A DNA stretch of 64,000 bases from assembly GCF_000732195.1 (NCBI RefSeq), contig NZ_JNNU01000005.1, positions 186,001-250,000 on the forward strand, read 5' to 3'. The notes beneath the pieces were generated by a model. It saw only the letters and a list, made by a program, of their open reading frames with translations. It searched no databases and was not told where the DNA came from. Shown here in pieces: positions 55,420 to 63,811 of the stretch. The position numbers were made by a program, and so were the translations under genes. Position 1 is the first letter of the stretch; every line of letters begins with the position of its first letter. The stretch comes from Neorhizobium vignae. Its GTDB lineage: Bacteria; Pseudomonadota; Alphaproteobacteria; Rhizobiales; Rhizobiaceae.

Positions 55420-56916
55420 ATGAACGACGCAGTACGCAAGCTTGCCAATATCCAGCCGGCAGAGCCGCATTACCGCGAAGCCCCGAACAATATCGAGGCC
55501 GAACAGGCGCTTCTCGGCGCAATCCTGGTCAATAACGACGCCTATTACCGCGTCTCCGACTTTCTGAAGCCCGTCCATCTCTACGAGCCGCTGCACCGCA
55601 AGATCTTCGAGGTCGCCGGCGACATCATCCGCATGGGCAAGACCGCCAATCCGGTGACGATCAAGACCTTCCTGCCCGCCGACGACAAGGTCGGCGATCT
55701 GACGGTGGCGCAATATCTCGCGCGCCTCGCCTCCGAAGCCGTGTCGATCATCAACGCGGAAGACTACGGCCGGGCGATCTACGACCTGGCCCTGCGCCGC
55801 GCGCTGATCACCATCGGCGAGGACATGGTGAACATCGCCTTCGACGCGCCGCTCGACATGCCGCCGCAGACGCAGATCGAGGATACCGAACGCCGGCTGT
55901 TCGAGCTCGCCGAAAACGGCCGCTACGACGGCGGCTTCCAGTCGTTCAACGATGCGGTGGCGCTTGCCATCGACATGGCCGGCCAGGCCTTCGAGCGCGA
56001 CGGGCACCTGTCCGGCATCTCGACCGGCATCATGTCGCTCGACAGCAAGATGGGCGGGTTGCAGCGCTCCGACTTGATCGTGCTTGCGGGACGCCCCGGC
56101 ATGGGCAAGACCTCGCTTGCCACCAACATCGCCTACAATATCGCGGCCTCCTACGAGCCGGAAGTGCAGCCGGACGGTTCGTTCAAGGCCAAGAATGGCG
56201 GCGTCGTCGGCTTCTATTCGCTCGAAATGTCGGCCGAACAGCTCGCCACCCGTATCATTTCCGAGCAGACGGAAGTCTCCTCGTCAAAGATCCGCCGCGG
56301 CGACATTACCGAGGCGGATTTCGAAAAGCTCGTCGCCTGCAGCCAGATGATGCAGAAGGTGCCGCTGTTCATCGACCAGACCGGCGGTATCTCGATCGCT
56401 CAGCTTTCCGCACGCGCCCGCCGCCTGAAGCGCCAGCGCGGCCTCGACTGCCTGGTGGTCGACTATATCCAGCTGATGACCGGGTCGGGCAAATCCGGCG
56501 AGAACCGCGTCCAGGAAATCACCCAGATCACCACCGGCCTGAAGGCGCTCGGCAAGGAACTGAACGTGCCGATCATCGCACTGTCGCAGCTGTCCCGCCA
56601 GGTGGAAAGCCGCGACGACAAACGCCCGCAGCTTTCCGACCTTCGCGAATCGGGCTCGATCGAACAGGACGCCGACGTGGTGCTCTTCGTGTTCCGCGAG
56701 GAATATTACGTCAAGAACATGGAACCCCGCGACATCGCCGACCCGAAATATCCCGAATGGGAAGTGCTGATGGACAAGGTCAAGGGCACGGCGGACGTGA
56801 TCATCGCCAAGCAGCGCCACGGACCGACCGGAACCGTCAAGCTCGCCTTCCAGTCGGAATACACCCGATTCGCCGATTTGGCCGACCCGAGCTTCACGCA
56901 GTACGAAGAGCATTGA
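55420..56916 (+). CDS. dnaB: Replicative DNA helicase DnaB
   Basis: A 498-residue RecA-fold hexameric helicase. The N-terminal domain (PPNNIEAEQALLGAIL-like, here APNNIEAEQALLGAIL) is followed by the ATPase core with Walker A LAGRPGMGKTS, Walker B LVVDYIQLM and the DLRESGSIEQDAD block. ATG 55420 follows AGGACGG. The frame before it to 55390 is not needed. It is the first gene after the rplI terminator. Confidence 0.97.
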   Translation: MNDAVRKLANIQPAEPHYREAPNNIEAEQALLGAILVNNDAYYRVSDFLKPVHLYEPLHRKIFEVAGDIIRMGKTANPVTIKTFLPADDKVGDLTVAQYLARLASEAVSIINAEDYGRAIYDLALRRALITIGEDMVNIAFDAPLDMPPQTQIEDTERRLFELAENGRYDGGFQSFNDAVALAIDMAGQAFERDGHLSGISTGIMSLDSKMGGLQRSDLIVLAGRPGMGKTSLATNIAYNIAASYEPEVQPDGSFKAKNGGVVGFYSLEMSAEQLATRIISEQTEVSSSKIRRGDITEADFEKLVACSQMMQKVPLFIDQTGGISIAQLSARARRLKRQRGLDCLVVDYIQLMTGSGKSGENRVQEITQITTGLKALGKELNVPIIALSQLSRQVESRDDKRPQLSDLRESGSIEQDADVVLFVFREEYYVKNMEPRDIADPKYPEWEVLMDKVKGTADVIIAKQRHGPTGTVKLAFQSEYTRFADLADPSFTQYEEH

Positions 56917-56926
56917 TCGGTCTGAT

Positions 56927-56969
56927 TTGACAGAGCACCTTCATGTTGGCATTGTCGCCAACATGAAGG
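56927..56969 (+). promoter_or_regulatory. Promoter with 13-bp inverted repeat at the toxin-antitoxin start
   Basis: TTGACA (56927-56932) is a perfect -35. CCTTCATGTTGGC (56938-56950) and its exact complement (56957-56969) form a 13-bp inverted repeat with a 6-nt spacer, and a weak -10 (CATTGT, 56950-56955) lies at its centre. The ATG at 56963 lies in the right arm. This suits autorepression by the antitoxin; binding is inferred. Confidence 0.65.
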
Positions 56970-57253
56970 CGGAATTGCTTTACCGCTCCAAGAATGTCCT
57001 GTCGGATGGCGCTATCGTCGAGATGGTCATCTGGAAGCTTCCGCATCCCGTAGCCGGGAGCCGGCACGACTACAAATATCGCCTGTTCTACGGTTATGAA
57101 GGACAGCGGGTTGTCGGCTACGATAACGAAAGAGGCAAGGGTGACCACAGGCATATAAAGGGCCACGAGGAAGCATACGAATTCTCAACAGTTGACAAGC
57201 TGATCGCCGATTTTCTCGGGGATGTGCACATAAGGAGGCAACGCGGCCGATGA
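56963..57253 (+). CDS. TumE-like (DUF6516) toxin of a toxin-antitoxin pair
   Basis: A 96-residue basic protein with the family blocks MKAELLYRSKNVLSDGAIVE, YKYRLFYG and YDNERGKGDHRH (about residues 53-64), which I recognise from memory as DUF6516/TumE. It is predicted to be a small toxin. ATG 56963 matches the family N terminus. There is no Shine-Dalgarno, and a promoter with its -10 just upstream would start RNA near the ATG, so the transcript may be leaderless. It overlaps the next gene by ATGA. Confidence 0.75.
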   Translation: MKAELLYRSKNVLSDGAIVEMVIWKLPHPVAGSRHDYKYRLFYGYEGQRVVGYDNERGKGDHRHIKGHEEAYEFSTVDKLIADFLGDVHIRRQRGR

Positions 57254-57612
57254 CGACAGCCACGATCCGAATTCAACGAGACGATGAGACCGTGCTTCAG
57301 AATGCCGCCGGAGGGTTTCTCGCCGCGTGGAAAACCGGAAAAACTCAAGATCACGTCTTCAGCTTCTCCTCACCCGAACAGCTTTTCACCGTTCTCGCTC
57401 CCAAACGCTGGACTTTGATCGAGACACTGCAAGGCCTCGGCCCCTCGACCTACCGGGCTCTGGCCGCCGCACTTTCCCGCGACGTGAAGCGGGTGCACGA
57501 GGACACGGCGGTCCTGATCGAATGGGGACTCGTCGAGGTGAACGAGGATGGTCGGATCTACGTGCCCTACGACGTCATTCATGCGGATTTCGATCTGCGC
57601 AGCGTCGCCTGA
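57250..57612 (+). CDS. TumA-like HTH antitoxin / transcriptional regulator
   Basis: A 120-residue protein with a C-terminal winged helix (WTLIETLQGLGPSTYRALAA, then ALSRDVKRVHEDTAVLIEWG), similar to HVO_A0114-type regulators that pair with DUF6516 toxins. The overlap with the toxin stop (ATGA) plus AAGGAGG ensures coupled synthesis. It probably binds the inverted repeat at the operon start. The pair interrupts the usual dnaB-alr neighbourhood. Confidence 0.75.
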   Translation: MTTATIRIQRDDETVLQNAAGGFLAAWKTGKTQDHVFSFSSPEQLFTVLAPKRWTLIETLQGLGPSTYRALAAALSRDVKRVHEDTAVLIEWGLVEVNEDGRIYVPYDVIHADFDLRSVA

Positions 57613-57724
57613 CGTGTAGCCCCCCAAAAGATTGTGCAGCGCGAAAGATTTTGCGGGCGTGGTCTTTTTCCTGCCTTCGAAACCGGTAGGATTGCTGCAA
57701 CCATCCTCATGCCTACGAGCCGAC

Positions 57725-58888
57725 ATGACCGATTTCGACAGCGAGCTTTCCTATCCCGACGATTTCGATATCGCGCCGGTCCGGCTGACAGTCGATCTGG
57801 GTGCGCTTGGTGACAACTGGCGGGAGATGGCGCGGCGCTCGGGAGCGGCGCGGGCAGCGGCCGTCGTCAAGGCCGATGCCTATGGCCTCGGGCTGGAGGA
57901 TTGCGGCACCGCGCTTTACGAGGCCGGAGCCCGGGATTTCTTCGTGGCGGTGGTGCAGGAAGGCGTAACGCTGCGCGCCTATGCGCCGGATGCCCGCATC
58001 TATGTTCTCTCCGGCATCTGGCCCGGCCAGGAGCCGATGTTCTTCGAACACGATCTGGTGCCGGTTCTCGTCTCGGAAGAACAGCTTGCCTTCTGGATGT
58101 CGGTGATGGCGGAATACGGTGACCACCCCTGCGCGCTGCAGGTCGATACCGGCTTCAACCGGCTCGGCCTGCCGCTCGAGGACGCGATCGCCTTTGCCGA
58201 CGACGTGTCGCGGCCGGCGAGTTTTTCGCCGGTCCTGGTACTCTCGCACCTTCACAGCGGCGATACGCCCTCCTCGCCCCTCAACCAGAAACAGCTTTCG
58301 GCTTTCCGGAGGGTCGCGGAGGCTTTCGAAGGCATCGAGACCAGCCTTTCGGCTTCCGCCGGGATCTTTCTGGGGCCGGACTATCATTTCGATCTCACCC
58401 GTCCCGGCATCGCGCTTTATGGCGGCGAGGCGGTCGTCGGGGTGCCGAACCCGATGAAGCCGGTCGCCAAGGCGGAAGCGCGCATCATCCAGATCCGCGA
58501 CGGGAAAAAGGGCGAGACGGTAAGCTACGGCGGAACCTATCAGCTTTCCCGCGACAGCCGGCTGGCGATCGTGTCTGCGGGTTATGCGGACGGCTACAGC
58601 CGGGCGCTCTCCGGCTCCGGCGTGCCGCTGCGCCAGACGGTCGCCCATGGCGGTTTCGGCTTCGTCGCCGGCCGCAAGGTGCCGGTGATCGGCCGCATCA
58701 CCATGGACCTGACGATCTTCGACGTTACCGACATCCCGGCATCGGAGATCCAGGCCGGCGACTATGTCGAACTGTTCGGGCCGAACGTCGCTCTCGACGA
58801 CGTCGCCCGCGCCGCCGGCACGATCGGCTACGAGCTGCTCACCAGCCTCGGCCTGCGTTATGAGCGCAGGTATATCGAAACCGAATAG
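57725..58888 (+). CDS. alr: Alanine racemase
   Basis: A 387-residue PLP enzyme that makes D-Ala for peptidoglycan. PLP Lys49 is in VVKADAYGLG, and the second catalytic base Tyr lies in SAGYADGYSR. The C-terminal beta domain has GRITMDLTIFDVTD. ATG 57725 has no clear Shine-Dalgarno; the frame opens at 57632 but the N-terminal extension is not family-like. It stands after the TA cassette. Confidence 0.95.
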   Translation: MTDFDSELSYPDDFDIAPVRLTVDLGALGDNWREMARRSGAARAAAVVKADAYGLGLEDCGTALYEAGARDFFVAVVQEGVTLRAYAPDARIYVLSGIWPGQEPMFFEHDLVPVLVSEEQLAFWMSVMAEYGDHPCALQVDTGFNRLGLPLEDAIAFADDVSRPASFSPVLVLSHLHSGDTPSSPLNQKQLSAFRRVAEAFEGIETSLSASAGIFLGPDYHFDLTRPGIALYGGEAVVGVPNPMKPVAKAEARIIQIRDGKKGETVSYGGTYQLSRDSRLAIVSAGYADGYSRALSGSGVPLRQTVAHGGFGFVAGRKVPVIGRITMDLTIFDVTDIPASEIQAGDYVELFGPNVALDDVARAAGTIGYELLTSLGLRYERRYIETE

Positions 58889-58991
58889 CTGCCTCCCTCC
58901 TTGCCATCCGCCGCATTTTCGGACTAGAGAATAATGGTTCCGCTTTTGTTCACGGTGGAATTTGTGAATATCGAAGGCGGCAACTGATCCC

Positions 58992-60395
58992 ATGGCAAAA
59001 GCAAAGACCCAATTCGTGTGCCAGAACTGCGGCACGGTGCATAACCGCTGGGCCGGCAAGTGTGACGGCTGCGGCGAGTGGAACACCATTATCGAAGACG
59101 ACATGATGGGCGGCATCGGCGGAGGCCCCGGCAAGGTGCCGAAGAAGGGCCGCGCCGTGGCGCTCACCACGCTGTCGGGCGAAACCGAGGAAGCGCCGCG
59201 CATCTTCACCGGCATTTCCGAGCTGGACCGGGCGACCGGCGGCGGTTTCGTGCGCGGTTCGGCGGTGCTGGTTGGCGGCGATCCGGGCATCGGCAAGTCG
59301 ACGCTGCTGATGCAGGCGGCCGCCGCCCTCTCCCGCCGCGGCCACCGGATCATCTACGTCTCGGGCGAAGAGGCGGTGGCGCAGGTGCGGCTGCGCGCCC
59401 AGCGGCTGGATGCGGCCGATACCGAGGTGCTGCTCGCCGCCGAAACCAATGTCGAGGACATCCTCGCCACGATCGGCGAAGGCAAGCGCCCGGACCTCGT
59501 GATCATCGACTCGATCCAGACGCTGTGGAGCGATACCGCCGATTCGGCGCCGGGCACCGTCACCCAGGTGCGCACCGGCGTGCAGGCAATGATCCGGTTT
59601 GCCAAGCAGACCGGGGCCGCCATGGTCCTTGTCGGCCACGTCACCAAGGAAGGCCAGATCGCCGGCCCGCGCGTCGTCGAGCACATGGTCGATGCGGTCC
59701 TCTATTTCGAAGGCGACCGCGGCCACCACTACCGCATCCTGCGCACCGTCAAGAACCGATTTGGGCCGACCGACGAGATCGGCGTCTTCGAAATGTCCGA
59801 CAAGGGGCTTCGCGAAGTCACCAATCCGTCCGAACTCTTCCTCGGCGAGCGCAACTCGAAATCGCCAGGCGCCGCCGTCTTTGCCGGCATGGAGGGTACG
59901 CGGCCGGTTCTGGTCGAGGTGCAGGCGCTGGTGGCGCCCACCTCGCTCGGCACGCCGCGGCGCGCCGTGGTCGGCTGGGATTCGTCGCGCCTGTCGATGA
60001 TTCTCGCGGTGCTGGAGGCCCATTGCGGCGTCAAGCTCGGACAGCACGACGTATATCTCAACGTCGCGGGCGGTTACCGCATCACCGAGCCCGCGGCCGA
60101 CCTTGCGGTCGCTTCCGCACTGGTATCCTCGCTGGCCGGTCTTGCCCTGCCGGCCGATTGCGTCTATTTCGGCGAAATCAGCCTCTCGGGCGCGGTGCGG
60201 CCGGTTTCGCAGACTGCGCAACGCCTTAAGGAAGCTGAGAAACTTGGTTTTGCAGGAGCGATGCTGCCGGCCACGTCCGCAGAGGTGCCGAAGGGTGCGA
60301 ACGGACGCTGGGTGACGATCGAGGACCTGCCGGACCTGGTGTCACGCATCGCCGGTTCTGCTTCTAAGCTGAGGCAAACGCCGGAAGATGATTGA
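58992..60395 (+). CDS. radA: DNA repair protein RadA
   Basis: A 467-residue RadA/Sms that helps branch migration in recombination. It has a Cys4 zinc finger (Cys10, Cys13, Cys24, Cys27), Walker A GGDPGIGKST (about residues 95-104), the RadA-specific KNRFG and a Lon-like C-terminal domain. GAAGGCGG lies before ATG 58992. Confidence 0.96.
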   Translation: MAKAKTQFVCQNCGTVHNRWAGKCDGCGEWNTIIEDDMMGGIGGGPGKVPKKGRAVALTTLSGETEEAPRIFTGISELDRATGGGFVRGSAVLVGGDPGIGKSTLLMQAAAALSRRGHRIIYVSGEEAVAQVRLRAQRLDAADTEVLLAAETNVEDILATIGEGKRPDLVIIDSIQTLWSDTADSAPGTVTQVRTGVQAMIRFAKQTGAAMVLVGHVTKEGQIAGPRVVEHMVDAVLYFEGDRGHHYRILRTVKNRFGPTDEIGVFEMSDKGLREVTNPSELFLGERNSKSPGAAVFAGMEGTRPVLVEVQALVAPTSLGTPRRAVVGWDSSRLSMILAVLEAHCGVKLGQHDVYLNVAGGYRITEPAADLAVASALVSSLAGLALPADCVYFGEISLSGAVRPVSQTAQRLKEAEKLGFAGAMLPATSAEVPKGANGRWVTIEDLPDLVSRIAGSASKLRQTPEDD

Positions 60396-60498
60396 TCTTC
60401 CGTTAACAAGCCCGCTGATGTATGACGGCTGCGGTAAGGCGGGGCGCCGGGCTAAAGCCGGCAAGTCTTGAAGTCGGCAAGTCTGGAGTAGATCATTT

Positions 60499-61086
60499 AT
60501 GCCCATCACGATTTTCGACGGTATTGTCATCGGTGTGACGCTGTTTTCCGCCGTGCTCGCCATGGTTCGCGGTTTTTCGCGAGAGGTGCTGTCGATCGCA
60601 AGCTGGGCGGGCTCGGTTGCCGCAGCCTATTACCTCTACCCGCTGGTTCTGCCCTACGTGAAGCCCCACGTCAGTGACGAGCGCATCGCGATCGCCGCAT
60701 CCGCCGGCGCCATCTTCATCATCGCGCTGATCATCATCTCGTTCATCACCACACGGATCGCCGATTTCATCATCGACAGCCGCATCGGCGCGCTCGACCG
60801 GACGCTGGGTTTCCTGTTCGGCGCCGCCCGCGGCATCCTGCTGCTCGTCGTGGCCGTCGCGTTCTGGAACTGGCTGGTGATCCCCAGCGCCCAGCCGACC
60901 TGGGTGACGCAGGCGAAATCGAAGCCGTTCCTCGACACGCTCGTCGCCCGCCTCGAAGCCGTGCTGCCCGCCGATATCGAGCCGCAGATCCGCGCCCGCA
61001 TCCTCGGCCGCGGAGCAGCGCCGACCGATGGCGCTCCGGCTCAGGATCAACCGGCGGCAGACGACGCGCCTGCGACAAATAATTGA
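60499..61086 (+). CDS. cvpA: CvpA family membrane protein
   Basis: 195 residues with four hydrophobic segments, starting PITIFDGIVIGVTLFSAVLA and with ARRGILLLVV-type features (here GAARGILLLVVAVAF). It has an acidic/Ala/Pro-rich C-terminal tail. CvpA is needed for colicin V production in E. coli, and its real role is unclear; it commonly precedes purF, as here. GGAG lies before ATG 60499. Confidence 0.9.
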   Translation: MPITIFDGIVIGVTLFSAVLAMVRGFSREVLSIASWAGSVAAAYYLYPLVLPYVKPHVSDERIAIAASAGAIFIIALIIISFITTRIADFIIDSRIGALDRTLGFLFGAARGILLLVVAVAFWNWLVIPSAQPTWVTQAKSKPFLDTLVARLEAVLPADIEPQIRARILGRGAAPTDGAPAQDQPAADDAPATNN

Positions 61087-61240
61087 CGCGATCTTGCGCT
61101 TGATGCAGCGCAAAACGTCACCATTTGTGGTATCATTCGCATTCAAGTAAAAAACAGGCTGGTTTCCGGGGAGGTTCTCCCCGGCCGGCCTTTCCATTTT
61201 TCCGACAGGGACAGGTTGTCCAAAGGGATAAGGGGCCAAG

Positions 61241-62743
61241 ATGAATCAGGCGGTTTCCGAGACGTTCGCCGAAGACAGCGTCAACGAGTGGGATGGCGAT
61301 ACGCTGCATGAAGAATGCGGCGTGTTCGGCATTCTCGGCCATCCCGAGGCTGCGACGCTGACGGCGCTCGGGCTGCATGCCCTGCAGCATCGCGGTCAGG
61401 AAGCGGCCGGCATCGTCTCCTTCGACGGATTGCGCTTCCATTCGGAACGCCGCATGGGCCTCGTCGGCGACCATTATACCGATCCCGTCACTCTTGCCCG
61501 CCTGCCCGGCAATATCGCGATCGGCCACAACCGCTATTCGACCACCGGCGAAGTGGCGCTGCGCAACGTCCAGCCGCTGTTTGCCGAACTCGAAGTCGGC
61601 GGCATCGCAGTTGCCCATAACGGCAATTTCACCAATGGCCTGACCCTGCGCCGGCAATTGATCGCCGGCGGCGCCATCTGTCAGTCGACCTCCGATACCG
61701 AAGTCGTCCTGCATCTCATCGCCCGCTCCCGCTATTCGTCGACAGCCGACCGGTTCATCGACGCGATCCGGCAGATGGAAGGCGGCTATTCGATGCTCGC
61801 CGTCACCCGCACCAAGCTGATCGCCGCACGCGACCCCACCGGCATCCGGCCGTTGGTCATGGGCGAACTCGACGGCAAGCCGATCTTCGCGTCGGAAACC
61901 TGCGCGCTCGACATCATCGGCGCCAAGTTCATCCGCGACGTGGAGAATGGCGAAGTCATCATCTGCGAGATCCAGCCGGACGGTTCGATCTCGATCGACG
62001 CCCGCAAGGCCGGCAACGGCCAGGCCGAACGGCTCTGCCTGTTCGAATACGTCTATTTCGCCCGCCCCGATTCCGTCGTCGGCGGTCGCAGCGTCTATGT
62101 GGCGCGCAAGAACATGGGCATCAACCTCGCCAAGGAAGCCCCGATCGACGCCGATGTCGTGGTGCCGGTTCCGGATGGCGGCACGCCGGCTGCGCTCGGT
62201 TATGCGCAGGAAAGCGGTATCCCGTTCGAATACGGCATCATCCGCAACCATTATGTCGGCCGTACCTTCATCGAGCCGACCCAGCAGATCCGTGCCTTCG
62301 GCGTCAAGCTCAAGCATTCCGCCAACCGGGCGATGATCGAGGGCAAGCGCGTCGTGCTGGTCGACGATTCGGTGGTACGTGGCACCACCTCGCTGAAGAT
62401 CGTGCGGATGATCCGCGATGCCGGCGCCAAGGAAGTGCATCTGCGCGTCGCCAGCCCGATGATCTATTATCCGGACTTCTATGGCATCGACACGCCGGAC
62501 CGCGACAAGCTGCTCGCCAACCAGTACGACAGCCTGGAAGCCATGTGCCAGTATATCGGCGCCGACTCGCTCGCATTCCTGTCGCTCAACGGCCTCTATC
62601 GCGCCGTCGGCGGCGAAGACCGCAACAACGCCCGCCCGCAGTTCACCGACCATTATTTCACCGGCGACTACCCCACCCGCCTACTCGACAAGGACGGCGA
62701 GACGATGGGCCGCAAGGTTTCGGTACTGGCCAGCAACGGGTGA
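61241..62743 (+). CDS. purF: Amidophosphoribosyltransferase
   Basis: A 500-residue PurF for the first committed step of purine synthesis. After a propeptide of about 27 residues comes the glutaminase nucleophile Cys in HEECGVFGI. The PRPP loop VVLVDDSVVRGTTS is intact. Three of the four positions where B. subtilis PurF has Fe-S ligands are not Cys here (PDFYGID and TDHYFTG in place of PCFYGID and CxxCFTG), so it should not bind a cluster. It follows cvpA after 154 bp. Confidence 0.96.
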   Translation: MNQAVSETFAEDSVNEWDGDTLHEECGVFGILGHPEAATLTALGLHALQHRGQEAAGIVSFDGLRFHSERRMGLVGDHYTDPVTLARLPGNIAIGHNRYSTTGEVALRNVQPLFAELEVGGIAVAHNGNFTNGLTLRRQLIAGGAICQSTSDTEVVLHLIARSRYSSTADRFIDAIRQMEGGYSMLAVTRTKLIAARDPTGIRPLVMGELDGKPIFASETCALDIIGAKFIRDVENGEVIICEIQPDGSISIDARKAGNGQAERLCLFEYVYFARPDSVVGGRSVYVARKNMGINLAKEAPIDADVVVPVPDGGTPAALGYAQESGIPFEYGIIRNHYVGRTFIEPTQQIRAFGVKLKHSANRAMIEGKRVVLVDDSVVRGTTSLKIVRMIRDAGAKEVHLRVASPMIYYPDFYGIDTPDRDKLLANQYDSLEAMCQYIGADSLAFLSLNGLYRAVGGEDRNNARPQFTDHYFTGDYPTRLLDKDGETMGRKVSVLASNG

Positions 62744-62787
62744 GGTGAGCTTCTTCCCTGAAGCTGAAATGGAACGTCGAGCCATAT

Positions 62788-62829
62788 CGGGAGCCGTGAA
62801 AAGGCTCCCGCGCGCAAGGACTTGCGCGC
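62788..62829 (+). repeat. Two tandem hairpins downstream of purF
   Basis: CGGGAGCC (62788-62795) pairs with 62803-62810, and GCGCGCAAG (62810-62818) pairs with 62821-62829. No T-run follows. Possible 3'-end structure or processing site for the purF message. The only frame across it, from 62769, has no family resemblance and is not called. Confidence 0.6.
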
Positions 62830-62968
62830 ACCGGATCGCTGTGACAAGCACAGGGACAACGGAGATCGAGGCAGGACTCGTGCAAAAAGCAGCAGTCGCC
62901 TCCTCCTCCAACATCCATCGGCGACTGTAACGACCGTTGCGCGCATTGCTTTTTGAGGGCGGAAATTC

Positions 62969-63709
62969 ATGACAATCGATCTGAAGGGCAGGATCGCGCT
63001 GGTGACTGGCGCATCGCGGGGCATCGGCTATTTCACGGCGTTGGCACTCGCGAAGGCCGGCGCGCATGTGATCGCCACCGCGCGCACCGTCGGCGGTCTC
63101 GAGGATCTCGATGACGCGATCAAGGCGGCCGGCGGCACCGCCACGCTGGTTCCCTTCGACATCACCGACATGGCAGCGATCGACAAGCTCGGCGCCTCGA
63201 TCTTCGAGCGCTGGGGCAAGCTCGACATCCTCGTGGCGAATGCCGGCATTCTCGGCGTCATCTCACCGCTCGGCCATATCGAGGCAAAGGTGTTCGAAAA
63301 GGTGATGCTGACCAATGTCACCGCCACCTGGCGGCTGATCCGCTCGGTCGAGCCGCTGCTGACCAAATCCGATGCCGGCCGCGCGCTGATCCTGTCGTCC
63401 GGCGTCGCCTCCAAGGCGCCGGCTTTCTGGGGCGCCTATTCGATCTCCAAGGCGGCGGTCGAGAACATGGCCCGCATCTGGGCTGCGGAGACCGCCCACA
63501 CGCCGCTCAAGGTCAACATCGTCAATCCCGGCGCCACCCGCACCGCCATGCGCGCCCAGGCCATGCCCGGCGAAGACCCGGAAACCCTGCCGCATCCGTC
63601 GGAGGTCGCCGAAAAAATCCTGTTCCTCGCCTCCCCCGATCTTCAGGATACCGGCCGCCTGTTCGTGGTGCGCGATAACAAGTTCGTGGATTTCCGCGCG
63701 CCAGAATAG
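62969..63709 (+). CDS. Short-chain dehydrogenase/reductase (YciK-like)
   Basis: A 246-residue SDR with the cofactor motif TGASRGIG, NAGILG, and the Ser-Tyr-Lys triad in LSSGVAS and AYSISKAAV. A C-terminal segment RLFVVRDNKFVDFRAPE completes it. GAGGGCGG precedes ATG 62969. The substrate is not known. Placed after purF, an order I recall from other Rhizobiaceae. Confidence 0.93.
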   Translation: MTIDLKGRIALVTGASRGIGYFTALALAKAGAHVIATARTVGGLEDLDDAIKAAGGTATLVPFDITDMAAIDKLGASIFERWGKLDILVANAGILGVISPLGHIEAKVFEKVMLTNVTATWRLIRSVEPLLTKSDAGRALILSSGVASKAPAFWGAYSISKAAVENMARIWAAETAHTPLKVNIVNPGATRTAMRAQAMPGEDPETLPHPSEVAEKILFLASPDLQDTGRLFVVRDNKFVDFRAPE

Positions 63710-63811
63710 AAGCGACCCCTTGCCGCATGGGCGCACTTGGATTTGACATTGGTCAATTCTGGAGGTCGATAGGAAACGCCCCAGAACGGCCACCGCAATG
63801 CAAGGACGTCC

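Noticed and set aside
62769-62930. Short frame after purF
   Set aside because: It runs through two hairpins, has no family resemblance and no ribosome site.
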